This document shows positions 36,153 through 47,989 of a stretch of DNA of 64,000 bases, piece after piece. The stretch comes from Corythucha ciliata (Eukaryota > Arthropoda > Insecta > Hemiptera > Tingidae): positions 16,678,001 through 16,742,000 of the forward strand of contig CM075943.1 in NCBI GenBank assembly GCA_038030265.1, in the 5' to 3' direction. The notes beneath the pieces are model-generated. The model saw only the letters and a program-made list of their open reading frames with translations. It did not search any database and was not told the origin of the DNA. Position 1 is the first letter of the stretch; every line of letters begins with the position of its first letter. The translations under genes and the position numbers were made by a program.

Positions 36153-38395
36153 TAAGGGCAATATAGAGTACTTGGATGTCACGTGAAAACACGCAATCTC
36201 ACGTGTGATTTAAAGTTCCAGCTTCCGGCTTAGGCTTCATGTTTATGTTCACATTGCGCTCTGGCACGCATCATCCCACGTGTCGTCACGCCGCAAGTCA
36301 GAGCCAATGTGCAATGATGACTCGGGTTTTTGGGATTCACGGAGCAGCAACTGCGGTAAAAAAAAAAAACTGCTCAGACATGGTGGACCTGAAATTTCCT
36401 GCAAACTGAGAGCGGAAAAATTGGTTCAGAGTACAAAAAACGAACACGTATATATGTATACATTCTGCACCACCATCCTTCCAACGAAAAAGCGTGAGCG
36501 CTCATATCGTTTCGGGGTTTTTTGAAATCGGGAAGCTCAGGGGCGGTATATTATGTCACGGAGTTTAAAACCAACGAAGACGACCTGTTTGGAAGGAGGG
36601 GCCAGTATAGGTCGAAGACGGAGAAAGTGGACTTCTCAATCATGGGAGTATAAGGACATAAATAAGGCATCATTCTATAACGGGGGAGGGGGGTCTGTTT
36701 CAAATGTCGTCCGAAAAAGCGCGAGCCTCTGACAGTCCGGTCAAGTCCGCCGCGGAAAGATCCCATTGCTGTACTTCTGAAGTACAGAATTTCTAATTTC
36801 TGAATTAAACTTCGGCGTCTAGGTCGAACGCAAACGACATTTTTAACCTCCGAAATGAATTAGCACAGTTCAAGGAATATTAAATGCCTTATAGAACCAA
36901 TTTGTAGAACTCCGTTAATATTCTCAGAAATCATCACCGTACATCCCCTTAAATTCTCTAAAGAAACACTTCTTGTTTTCATCCTCAGTTATATCTTCAC
37001 CCACGCTGTTAAAAGAAGAGAGAGAAAAAAAAGGCGAAATAATTATAAGAATGTCCCTATTAAATCTTTCAAAACGCTTGAAAAGGTAAATGGATCTTCT
37101 GTTCCAATTTTCACATTTTAACTTTTCTCATGAAATGGCAGGTCGTCGCTTGGAATTAATTAACGTCTCATGAACTCATAGGATTTTTATTAAAATCCAA
37201 AGGGAAGAGAAGTAGAAAAAAAAATGAAAGCCACGCCACGGTGTTTTTTTCACTTGAGCGGCACGGTCGCCCAGAATCCACCCTCCCTGACTCATAACAC
37301 GATTTATGTGTTTTGTCTTAAAAGCGTAAATCACCCGTGTGAAGAAAAGAGTGTTCATTTTATTTTTAGATGATAATGCCAAGGACAATGCAATTATTAA
37401 CCACTTGTTTTTCTATATTTTTTGTGTTTTTTTCGTATCTAATAGGGAGGTATCTAAAAAAAAATGATAAAAAATGATTGTTTTTACTCACATATAAGAT
37501 TGAAGGTTTTAAAGGGGGAAAAGTTCATAATTCCTTATTTAATAAAACAGGACTGTCTTCTTGTCAACCGACGACGACGCTTTTATCCTCCTGCAACTTT
37601 TTTCTTTTTTTTTTCTCCTTATTTCTCGTCTCTCTTCTTTTAATTCCCCATAAAGATATAAAAGAAGCCGTGAAATTTCCAGACATGCATTAACAGTAGA
37701 AAATAAACGGTCATCTTGACCCCCCTTCCTCCTCCCATCCAATGCACATCGCTTTTTTGACCATCAATCGCATTGTTATAAACGGAAAACGTGTTATTAC
37801 ATTATTTCGTTTGTTCGTCACATTCTTTAATTATTTTTTTCTATTTTCACGGAAGGACATGATTTTTTTTTAGTTTTCTACAGGTAATGAAAACTTAAAA
37901 ACGTGACACAGTTTTCTTGGTGCCTGGAACGGTCGACATGAAAGAGTCTTGGCTGTATAAAACCACTAGAAGACTATAGTTCCCTTTTAGTAGAATGTAG
38001 TTTCTTTAATTAGATGTCTAATTCTCCTATAGACTTGTTTTTTGCCAACTCTACAGACTTCTGTCTAGAAAATCAAGCATTTTTCATGCTCCAGCGCTGG
38101 TGGTTATAATGAGCTTCATCCTTTAGAGACTGAAGTCTCGTGAAAGGCTGCGACAAGGTTAGAAGACTTGTAGAGGTCAGAATGGCGGGGGGGTGGGCTT
38201 CCGCTCGGAAAATCAAGTCAAATCATTTCCAACCGATAACACAAAAACGTATAGAATATCTTTTTATTTGTAACTTTAACTGTAATTCTTCTTTACTTTT
38301 CTCTTCCTAAAAGAATCCGTCTCGATTTCCAGATTCCTCGTGCCGAGAAACGGCCGGTCCTGTCAGGCGCCGATTTAGGATTTCCTCCTTTTAGG
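36153..38395. other. Unique island 5, no gene identified
   Basis: Array-free with A-runs (36359, 37217) and G-rich runs (36682, 38186). The largest frame is 81 codons. Nothing recognised. Confidence 0.4.
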
Positions 38396-38399
38396 GCTT

Positions 38400-39560
38400 G
38401 ACTTGAGAAATTGTTTGCTTCACTCTACTAGAAATGGTTTGACAACTATTCACGGGCTAAAACTATAGCTACAAGCTACTGCCATAAAAACGACAGAATT
38501 TGACTAATACTTGAGCCCTCAAATGCCAAAACGGACGATTCACGGCCTAGAAAAATGGTTGAACTGACTATATTTGCGCACTCAAAATACCCAAACTGGC
38601 TATATACCGACTCAATAAAAAATCACTTCACGAGCCTTAAAAATGGCTAACCTAGCCCGGAAAATGCCTGAACTGATCATGACCCCACCCCCCATCACCC
38701 ACAAACTAGCTAAATTGACCATTCCCGCGCGCAAAAAATAGCCAAACTGACCAATCGCGCACCAAAAAAGGCCAATAAAGGTTATTTGCGCACCAAAAAA
38801 GGCCAATAAAGGTCATTCGCGCACCAAAAAAGGCCAATAAAGGTCATTCGCGCCATATGCTTGACTGAATATTTCCACCATGCCACCATGAAAAACATAA
38901 TAAACTGACTACTCGTACCCTAAGGCCCGTTTTCACCAACGCCGATCAACAACTAACCGCGATTACAATAGCATTTTGAATCAGAAATATTATATGGTCG
39001 CTAATGGCAACTAATCGCGATCATTTCTAAATTTTGTTTGTGAAAACGGGTCTAAAATGGCAAAACTGACGTTTGTGACTTAAAAATAGACAACTGGGCA
39101 ATTCCTAAAAAAAATGGCTCTGATGGTTCGTCAGATGGCGTCAGATGCGTCGTGTCTGTTCGACAAGATGGCAGAACAGACAGTTCGCGTTTTGAAAATG
39201 ACTAATCTGTCTATTTGGGTGCTAAAAATAGCGACACTGGCTATTCACGCTCTAATATTGCCAATATTGTCTGTATTATTATTTATTTTTAACAATGGCT
39301 AAACTGACGAATCGCGGCTTCAAAATCGCTATGCACTGAAAATGAAGATTTCTGATGCCCTGAAAATGGAGAAGCGGCCATTCGCGCTCCAAATATGGCC
39401 AAAATGTCCCCATTCGCACCTTGAAAATGGCGAAACTAAAACGATTCATGCCCTGAAAAGAGACAAACTGGCTATTCACGCCGCAAAAATGGCAATTCAC
39501 GCTCTAAAAACGGTCAAACTGGCTATATTCGCGCTTCGAAATAGATAAACTAGTCGCATT
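38400..39560 (+). repeat. Family B array
   Basis: Units of about 30-31 bp in the sense ACTGACTATTCGCGC, CCTAAAAATGGC. Near 38760-38840 there are tandem copies of CACCAAAAAAGGCCAATAAA about 34-35 bp apart, with GGTCATTCGC or GGTTATTTGC. This is a locally homogenised stretch. The array is interrupted by the MITE at 38934. Confidence 0.85.
38934..39052. mobile_element. MITE in family B array (Harbinger-like, TAA flanks)
   Basis: Starts GGCCCGTTTTCACCAAC and ends GTTTGTGAAAACGGGTC. Flanked by TAA on both sides (38931-38933, 39053-39055). Removing it restores a normal B unit (CCCTAA-AATGGC). CTAACCGCGATTA and CTAATCGCGATCA inside also face each other. The 3-bp TAA duplication points to PIF/Harbinger; no transposase here. 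Confidence 0.8.
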
Positions 39561-40019
39561 CGTCCCCTCACAGAAGAGGGTCCTCTCCGCCTTACCAAAC
39601 CACAGACCTTCTACTGCATGCTTAGCGACGCTTGACTGGCTCTTCAGTGAACGCAAACAAAATTACGTGAAAATGATTGTTGTATGGCCAAATTCTTGAA
39701 ATAAATTCGACGATCGAATAAGGCGCCATCTCAATTAGCCTTTTGTAAGCCAAGCGGCAATATCCAAGCCGTCTCAGTCTATAACGGGAAAACATGAACT
39801 CTGCCGACATGGCTGCTCCGTCGTTGCGGATTAGTTGTAACTTTGCCTGCTACCCCTGTGGTTTCTCTCGGTCAATTTTGTTTATCATCCTGGGATGTAT
39901 AGCCCAGCAGGACTCAACATTGGACAAAATTAACCATTTCAACAATTTACAGTTCTACAGTCAGCCATTGCGGGTTGTCTACCGGTGAATTTAACCAGAC
40001 TCATATAGCTGATTTCAGG
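39561..40019. other. Non-repeat segment
   Basis: A 64-codon plus-strand frame at 39794-39988 starts near a hydrophobic stretch, but no family is recognised. No other feature. Confidence 0.35.
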
Positions 40020-40110
40020 TAATTTCCAGTTTGGCAATTTTTCGAGCACAAATCGTCAATTTTACCACTTTGGAGCGCGATTATACTGTCAGTTTAGCCG
40101 TTTTTATGGT
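40020..40110 (-). repeat. Family B fragment
   Basis: Three units of the GCGCGATTATACTGTCAGTT type. Confidence 0.6.
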
Positions 40111-40130
40111 GGGCATAGCATAGTCACATA

Positions 40131-40268
40131 GCGTTTCCCATTTGCACAAAATTCTGCATTTGGGCGGTTCATTTCCACTCGTCTACTCTTAATTAAGTCA
40201 TATGTTACTGGAGAAGACGGGTGGAAATGAATTGCCGCGTTGCAGAATTTCGTGCAAATGGGAAACGC
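40131..40268 (-). mobile_element. 138-bp MITE, copy 1 (TA flanks)
   Basis: Starts GCGTTTCCCATTTGCAC and ends GTGCAAATGGGAAACGC. TA lies on each side (40129-40130, 40269-40270). Arms of about 55 bp face each other around an AT-rich centre. The copy at 54169-54306 has the same length and the same TA flanks in the opposite orientation. TA duplication suggests a Tc1/mariner-type transposase acting in trans (inference). Confidence 0.85.
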
Positions 40269-40270
40269 TA

Positions 40271-40740
40271 CATGATGACCGGTCAAAATTAGAAATAGTA
40301 GCTCTAAAATTAGCAATAATCACCCACCCAGGGCAACAACTTTTTGCAGAATTAACCAACATTTAAAATTGGGCGAACCTATACGTATGTTTGGGGTGGT
40401 TTCCAGGACACCACCCCATTGCATGGGCATTGGAAAGTTTAAACCGATTTTCGGCCAAATTAGCCGTCGAAGGGGTCTACAGGTACTCCGCCCCCGGTGC
40501 GATGGTTTCAAGTTTTAGATCCCCACTATACTTATTAGGCCCGTATTCTGCATGGGGCCGTACCGCGAGGTACAGGCGAGGGGGACGGACCATTCAGAGG
40601 GGGGCACCCCAAAGGCTTAAAAGATGGGAAAATCGACCCCTGAGTATATCGAGGTTCCATGATGCAGCGCTCTTATTTGGGAAAGTGTACTACAAGCCGA
40701 CGAGCCGAGGTCCTTGGCTACAGGCCGATGAAAGTGTTCG
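40271..40740. other. Non-repeat segment
   Basis: A 120-codon plus-strand frame spans 40391-40753. It is GC-rich with no recognised domain and runs into the A array, so I do not call it a gene. Confidence 0.35.
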
Positions 40741-41315
40741 ACTAAAATTTTAAAGAAAGCCCATTTATCGGTAAAATTGAGCAAAAAAAACACCAATTCG
40801 TGATTTCTCTGGAGGCAATTTCGCGGCTAAAATAGACAAAAACGCTTATCCCCAGTTTCTAAATGTACATATGAGGTGAGAAAATGCGCTAACGTGCTGT
40901 TCTTGGGGATTCTGCTATTGAAATGTATACAAAAACGCTAATTCGTGGATTAAAGTAAAAAAAAAGGCTCATTCGAAGGTAAAATTGAGAAAATGTGCGC
41001 TAATTCGCGGTGTCTCGAGCAAACTTTGAGACCAAACTTGAGAATAAGTTCTTATTAGCGCCTTTTGGAGGGGAATTCGCGGTTTCTTTATACACAACTT
41101 CAATCCTAAATCGCTTTAAAAAAGAGAAAAACAACGCTAATGTGCTGTTCTTGGCTCAAGTCCACTGCTCAAATGGAGAGAAAACTCTAATTCATGACTA
41201 AAAGGGAAAAAATACGCTACAATTAGCCACATTTGAAAAAAAAGCTCTAATAATTCGCGGATAAAATCGAGAAAAGGGCTAATCCACGGCTAAAATAGAG
41301 AAATAGCCCTTGCTA
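40741..41315 (+). repeat. Family A array, forward
   Basis: About 18 units. The TTATCCCCAGTTTCTAAATG junction word (about 40853) and GCTGTTCTTGGGG (about 40905) match the junction blocks at 18.52 and 55.15 kb. The TTTCTCTGGAGGCAATTTCG variant lies at about 40803. Confidence 0.8.
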
Positions 41316-44300
41316 GAGCTATAGGAGGAAAAATTAGGGGTCCAGGAAGAGCCCCTAGATAATGACGAAAAACAAAATAAAAAGCTGGTCCATTTTAAAC
41401 CCCTGCATGATACTCAGCCATCCTCAGTTCACAAGCAACTTATGGTCTTTGCCTCACTCGACCTATAAAATCATCCTACCCACCAAAGCTGTGCAAAAAA
41501 AAAAAAAAAAAAAAAACAAGTTTTTATACGTAAATTGAGGACTTCAATAATTGTAACTCGTTCTCGCCTCTTAAAACCAACTCAACAACGACGACAACAA
41601 CAACAACAAATCGAGTTAAAAAACTTGAATGTCACCGTACTATTATAAAAACCACTGACACGGAAGCAAGTTTTTGAAGTTATCAGTGATCGGACAAAAA
41701 TCGCCTGCTATTCGCATGATTTTGTGGGACTCCGGTTGACAGCACCATCTTCAACTCCCCTCCCCCCCTTCTGTTGTATTATTAATGGATTAAGTTTCTT
41801 TCTTTTTTAATGAAAAGATTTATTTGACTGAAAACGTTATCAAATATTTATAAATTGACAGGACCTCGACTTGGGAATGACAGATAAAACACGCCATGAA
41901 ATCTGCTTAAACAATCAGACACAACTAGTTGATGGTGCCGTCGTTGGGATGGTTGCGGGGGGGGGGGAGAAAACGACAGATAGAGCGATGTGCCAGGTGT
42001 ATCCCTCTTTTTTTTCTCTTTTTTTTTTTTCAATCCGAGACCCCGAATCAGTTTGTTCTTTTAACGACCCCTGCATCATCCATCGCTGGTGGGGGCGTGT
42101 CTGGGGATTGGTCCTATAATTGAAGGCCTCACTAAAGTTCCAAATTAGATAATAGCGGTGTATTAAGGTTGAAAAGAGTGGCGAGTGCAGAGTTTTGACG
42201 GCTCCTACCGTAGGGGGTGGTGGGTGAGGGGGGGGGGTTAACCAGTGAGAAGGGATTTACTCGCCTTTCTCCCGTTTCTCTGATTTTTCTCAACCCCACG
42301 TGGTCATCATCAAAGCCACGGTGATGGAGGAAAATCGAAAGATCCCGTCCAGTTCCTCCAGCCTTTATAACAACAAGACTCTGTCCTCAACTCTTTTTTT
42401 TTTTTTTTTTTTTTCTCCCTGGCAGTGGAAGCCTGCTCTTCTAAAACGGTCACATACTGTTCTAGGAACGCCACGGCATTCCTCCACTTGTCGTCCCACC
42501 GAACTCCTCGGAAAGCCCACAACCACACGTCAAGACTCCCTTCATCCTTCCTGAGCTACTTTTAGTTAGGACAGAGGGGAAAAAAACTGAGGGAAAACAA
42601 AAAAAAAAAAAAAGAACTATGAGGTTTAGATGAGACGTGGAGGAGGTGAGTTGGTGACTCCGACAGGCGGGGAGGAAAGAAGAGCGAGCGAAAGAGATGA
42701 AATGATGAAGAAGAGAGAGAAAAAAAGGATTCCAGTCCGGCGGAGATACACTTTTATTCTCTGGTTATAAAACCCACGTCTAAAGGAATGTCCCTCGGCA
42801 CAGAGGTAAATGCTCGGGAAATTGACATCTCTTCCCTTCTTATTTATTAATAATTTTTCTTCTTTACTATCATGAGGGTTTTCAGTCCTCAAGAGTCATC
42901 AAAACTTGTTCACTTTCAAACCATTTCCGACAAAAGAAACGATGTGGGTTTCAAGTAAAAAATTGCATTCTCAAAAGTGAAGAGAGAAAACAAACTTTCA
43001 TTCAATAGTTCACTTTTGCAGGGCAACATGTCCTTACAAGGAACTTCAACGGTACAGCAGAGAAAAAAGTGACGGCTCCCGTCTTACTTGGTTTGCTCTA
43101 ATTTAAAGCTAAATTTATGTTTTGAACAAAACGTCTCCCCCTCCCCTCTATTTGCTTTAATAGCAAACTTCAAGGGAATTGCAAGAAAAATTGAGTCAAT
43201 TCACAATGTTTGACACTTGTTTTTCTACCTGTATTATAATTTATGGCACAGGGCTTTTTACCGGATTCACGAGGGAGTCAGACTTTTTGATTTACGAGCG
43301 TCGTAAAAATGAAAACAGACACACACACACAAAATCATTTTTATAAAATTTTCGAAGAAATTACCACACCGCCCACTCCACTTCATCATGTTACGACAAA
43401 AATATTTGACCAAAATTAAAAACACTCACAGCTGAACAGCATTTCAATTTCAAGAGGGCTATGCGGCAATAACGGCAGGCATTGACGATGAAGCGGCTCA
43501 AAATGTTGTGTTCACTGATGATGCACATGCACTTTTCAATATGAAAATTTTCATCAAATTAAAATAAAACCAAAAATCTAAACAGCCTGGAAAACTTTTT
43601 TGAAAAAAAAAAACTTCAATTCCCGAAAAAAAAGGAAATGCGGATGGAGACTCGTTTTTTTTCAACGTAGAAAAAAAAAGTTTCAAAAAGGAATAGAGCA
43701 CAAATGTAAAAGACGCCCGGAGAACGACTGATGAAAAGGTGGAGCTTAGGATGGATCCCCACAAGAAAAACCCCCTCGGTTCCCAGAGGACATACCTCCT
43801 CACCCCTTCCCAAGACCCTCCGAGTTTTTGAGGACTTTGACGGGGGGTGCTTTTCTTTCTCTCTTTTAAAGCCCCCTCCCCCCTCCTACCTCGGCCACTG
43901 GCTCCATTCCCTTATTTTCTATCTCTTTCTTCCATGAAACGCACCTCTTGTAAATCTTATTAACTCTTTACAAGCGGTGGGCCCACTGTCACTTGCCTCG
44001 CCTTCGTACAATGCTCAAAGGGGGAGGCCCCCTTCAGAGGCGGTTTGCAAGAACCGTAGAGAGGGAGTGGAGAGTCGCTTCTCTTTTTCCTTTTCACCCA
44101 TTTGCCATTCTGATTTACCAGGGCTTCCTAACACCTATTTCATTACACTCTCTTGCTCTTCTTATACATACCTTTACCAACACCCCTCACGCACGGTCGT
44201 GGCAGGGCTGATTCTATTGAGGGGGGGGGGGCTAGGAGGGACAGTTGCCCGAGGCGGCACATTGAGCTCTGCGATTAAGAATAAAATTGGGATGAACCAA

Positions 44301-44478
44301 TTTTCGTGTAAGTCAGATTTTCTCTGGCTTAACTATTTCTCTGCTGAAAGGAAAGGAGGAAGGACAGTGATGCCAGAAGTGGAGTTCAGGGGGGGCGAAA
44401 TGCTTCCCCATCGGGAACGGACACGAGATAAGAGTTGGGTTATATTACCTCCAAATTCTAACTTGGTGGGCCACTAAC
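41316..44478. other. Unique island 6, no gene identified
   Basis: Array-free, with A-run at 41495, G-runs near 41959, 42229 and 44221, T-run at 42393 and A-run at 42599. The longest frame, 43977-44477 (166 codons, plus), overlaps shorter frames on both strands. It is biased by the low-complexity DNA and shows no domain. Not accepted as a gene. Confidence 0.4.
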
Positions 44479-44652
44479 TGTGGTATCGTAAGGGAAATGC
44501 ATAGCCGGTATTGCTGTTTTTCTATATTATTTCGAGTAAAGTTTGTGTTATGATCTCATCCATATGAGAACCAGTTTTAAATATTATTTTCATTCATATT
44601 TAATGAAAAATAAATAACTTATTCCGTTTTCTAATTCTCGCTTTGAACTGCA
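44479..44652 (+). mobile_element. Probable 5' LTR of the Gypsy element
   Basis: Starts TGTGGTATCG and ends in CA, immediately before the primer-binding site. About 174 bp. No matching 3' LTR is visible downstream, so the boundary rests on TG...CA and on the position of the primer-binding site. It is AT-rich with AATAAA words near 44610. Confidence 0.6.
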
Positions 44653-44656
44653 ATAT

Positions 44657-44670
44657 TGGCGACGAGGATG
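44657..44670 (+). other. Primer-binding-site-like motif of Gypsy element
   Basis: TGGCGACGAGGATG, a motif familiar from Mag-like Ty3/Gypsy elements of invertebrates. It overlaps the gag start codon at 44668. Confidence 0.7.
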
Positions 44671-45968
44671 TCCAACGAAGAACGAAGCGGCCCAAGTTGG
44701 CATCTGAAACTACCGGAATTCGACCCGTCAACTTCATCTTGGGAAGTTTATAGCAACCGACTTATGAATAACTTCCAATTATTTGACGTTCCAGAAGGCA
44801 AGAAGGTGTTGGCTCTCCTTGATTCAATAGCCTACGAAAAAGTATTTGCACTATGTCAACCGGAACCACCAGATACTAAGTCATTCGATGCGTTAATGGA
44901 CATTTTATCCAATGAGGAAGTTTCACATTTTCCAAAAATATTTTTTTTCGATGAGGCATATCAATCCTTCCCCGTAAATAAATAAATAAATAAAAATTTA
45001 AAACCCCAGAAATATTTTTTATTTATAAACAAAAGTTGACATATTTGAAATCCCGCCAAAACGAACATTTTCCGCAACGTAATATCCCATGTATCTCTGT
45101 CCTTTTCACGCCTCTAAATAGCTCATCTGTTTATCCTCCATTATTTTATTATTAGAGAGCTCTTGTAAAAAGTAAGGCAAAGAAACACTACAAACCGCTC
45201 TCCGACAGCTACGTTACAGGCGAATTTTTTTTTTCGGAAGGCGCATATGACACAAACATGCTAACTGGCGTGTTTGAAATGACCTAAAACTTCAAAAATC
45301 GCGTATTTATTAACTGTTGGATTATTTTACGAACGGATCACGGTTTATGCTCTATTTTAGCATAAATAAACCTTAAAAAATGGATTTATGAATAAGTTCT
45401 GACCCATGAAACTTCCTCATTCTTTCAATGCGACACATAAAAATTCGCACAACGCTTCAATTTTCAATCTCGCGCGCAAGGTCCGGGTGAGAACATCAAG
45501 GAATTTGTCTCAGCGTTGAATAATGAAGCCAGACACTGTTAATTCCCCCACATCTGGTTTAACGAAGCACTGTGCACTTAACTGATTTTTGGGCTATCAG
45601 ACGAAAATCTTCGGTTACATCTCATGAATACACGAAACATCGACTTTGAAAAATCTATTGCTTTAGCTTACCCTTTTGAAGCTAACAAACTATAGCTCTA
45701 AATGTTACAAATTTCCAGAACGAAGCATAAGCCGCTAGTGTCAGACAGAAAAATGAATTTCGTAAAACGAATTATCGCAACTCCAGGCGCAAACATTGCG
45801 GTCGTTCTGGTCATCTTCCTGATGATTGCCGTTTCAAAAATGCCAACTGTCACCGGTGTCGTAATAAGGGTCATATCGCTCCTGAGTGTTCCCAAAAGAG
45901 AATTAATTCTGCTGTCACTGAACAATGTTCTCACGATGATACATCCTTTTCAGATAAGTCATAGTTAA
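44668..45968 (+). pseudogene. Broken Ty3/Gypsy (Mag-like) gag
   Basis: This is the only recognisable coding sequence. The N-terminal part (44668 to about 44913) reads a typical Mag/K02A2.6-like gag opening, with LPEFDPSTSSWEVYSNRL and DVPEGKKVLALLDS. It is then cut by a 0.5-kb insertion (44911-45421). Gag resumes with FNFQSRAQGPGENIKEF, the equivalent of the family's RF.F.SR.Q.PGE.I.EFV segment, after a frameshift near 45445. In-frame stops lie at 45540 (TAA), 45579 (TAA) and 45693 (TAG). Near 45795-45890 are two CCHC zinc knuckles (HCGRSGHLPDDC and CHRCRNKGHIAPEC), in another frame. The first Cys of knuckle one appears replaced by Arg (TGC to CGC type change). No protease, reverse transcriptase or integrase is seen downstream, so the copy is 3'-truncated and dead. 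Confidence 0.85.
44911..45421. mobile_element. Non-autonomous element inserted in the gag
   Basis: The ends AATGAGGAAGTTTCA (44911-44925) and TGAAACTTCCTCATT (45407-45421) are exact reverse complements. Removing about 506-511 bp rejoins the gag frame across the site. The two flanks then suggest a 2-bp AT duplication, which I cannot prove. Inside are AAAT tandem repeats (about 44978) and no long frame. It must be younger than the retrotransposon. Confidence 0.75.
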
Positions 45969-46024
45969 CAAATTAATGTTCTCAATCAACAGATTTTATG
46001 GTGCCGATTTCCGAATACGAAAAT

Positions 46025-46243
46025 GAGCGTCTCCCAGGAGCGTTTGCCCTCAACAGCAAATCAAGTTCTCCAAATTTGGGACATTAATCTAACGGGTAGA
46101 ATATGTAGTCATGAATCTGGCCTCTGAGGGCAAATGTCCCAGGCAGAAGCTCCCAAGAAATCTCTAGAATGAGACAAGAATCAATGTCCCAAATTTAGGG
46201 AATTTGACTGGCCGCTGATGGCAAATGCCCCAGGCAGACGCTC
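46025..46243. mobile_element. MITE-like inverted repeat next to gag
   Basis: GAGCGTCT at 46025 is mirrored by AGACGCTC ending 46243. The arms continue with GTTTGCC against GGCAAAT and AAATTTGGGACATT against AATGTCCCAAATTT. Arms of about 65 bp, centre of about 90 bp. No frame. Confidence 0.7.
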
Positions 46244-47985
46244 AAATTCATATTCCTCTCCACAACATTTATCAATTAAGACAAATGTTCTTCAGGTTGA
46301 ATAGGACTGACGGCAGCTCTCGAACTATTAGGCTAGGACCGTATTTGTGAATATTCCTCCAGTCAAGGCGTCCTCGAGAAACCTATGACGATTTATGAAG
46401 CTTCCTTAGCTTTGGCGTAAATCCTCCTTTCAGTCAAGACAGCTTCTGACCTACCTGTCTGGGCACGCAAGTGATTCGTTATCAGTAAGCTAGAAACCTA
46501 TAGTTACACACAGGTACTGACATTACCCGCCATATGTGGTCCTTTAGAGAGGGAAGGGCTTGTGATTGGCGATGAGCGTAACCTACATGACCGGAGCAGC
46601 GAATGAGAAATTGAGAGATATCAAATCTATTTGATCCCTATGTGGAGGGGGGGGATCAAACATGGCGACTGTCACTACTCGTAGGAACTTATAGAGCCTC
46701 AAGTAGGCTGGGTGTAACACAATATACGGCGGAACGAGTAAAGCCTCTTTACGAAGAGGTTAGGCTTTTTGTAATGGCAAGCTGCTTCATAATGAGCCTG
46801 AAAGCCCTCAGCCTATTTGTAATACGGCTAAGTAATCCAGGCTGATTGAGAAAAAACAGATTTTTCTACAAAAAGGCTAGGATTTTTAGAAAAAGGCTGA
46901 TTCGACAAAAATCCTGCGACATATACTTACATAATTATTTTAATTTTTCTGGAATGTGCGAAGGATAATTTTGGGGGGGGCGAATTCAACATGAACGAAT
47001 TCAACATGAATCAGAGATAAGCCGTCATAAACATGTTAGCCTAACTCCGCCACTGGTTTAAACCACGGAGGATAAAAAGATACATAAGAGGTTCAACAAA
47101 GGAGTGGGGGACGAGGACAGAACAAGTGGCACGGCGGGTTACAAGAGTCAACAACAGAAGCCAATAGCGCCTGCGCTTAGAACGCTTCCCCCTCCTCTCA
47201 TTGGGTTCTTTCAATCTTCCTCATTTTCAAGGATAATGCAATAATTTCTTTGGGGAAAACTTGGACGTTTAATTATTTGATACTATCAATTATTAAATAG
47301 TCACGTTTTCGCCCCAAAAAATATTGCTTCCTCTGAAAGAGACTGCATTTACGTTTCCTAACGAATGGCTTTTGAAGGAAAAAGTGATACCCATTATTTA
47401 AAAAAATAAGAGAAATTCATTTTTTTCTACAAAACTTAACGAAATTAAACAAATAGATGTATACCATTCAAAATACATACATATAGGCCGGATCGTAGAG
47501 CATTGTGATGGGGCTTATCCTGCAAAAGGTGACGCATCGGTTTTTGATCCTGAACTGAATGGTGTATTAGGTAGCTGGTAGAATCCTTCTTCACTCCCGA
47601 ATCCCCGGCCCTAGCATTTACTTTTACTCAGTGACATAATCAACTCAAAAATATAACACGCAGATCACGTAATTACCAAAAATTGGAGAGAAAAGCTCGT
47701 CCAAGGAATGGCCATGCTCAAACGAACATGTGAAATTGCGAATAAAAACGACTCTCTTGATTGCCTTATCGGTCAGTTCAAGTATCTTCTATCTCTCTCA
47801 GTTCCAGAGTCGGACCCCACCATAGAGATTTTCAGCCAATCAGAAAGAAGGAGAGAAATTCGACTTGAGCGCTGTTGGTTCTTAGAGTCAGAAGTAAATC
47901 ACGAACCAAAAACCTATTAGAAAAAAAATCCCCCAAGTGTCTCTACCGCCGAGCCCATCGGTCAGACAGGGGTGGTTTATACTGA
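46244..47985. other. Non-repeat segment, no pol remnant found
   Basis: Searched for Gypsy protease, reverse transcriptase or integrase remnants and found none. The word CCTCC(A/T)..CAGTCAAG recurs near 46360 and 46430. Short frames (67-70 codons) are unrecognised. A G-run occurs at 46972. Confidence 0.4.
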
Positions 47986-47989
47986 AGAA

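Noticed and set aside
43977..44477. 166-codon open frame, plus strand
   Set aside because: Low-complexity, purine/pyrimidine-biased DNA, overlapping frames on both strands, no domain, no splice or start context.
46244..47985. Possible continuation of the Gypsy pol gene
   Set aside because: No protease, reverse transcriptase or integrase motif could be read in any frame.
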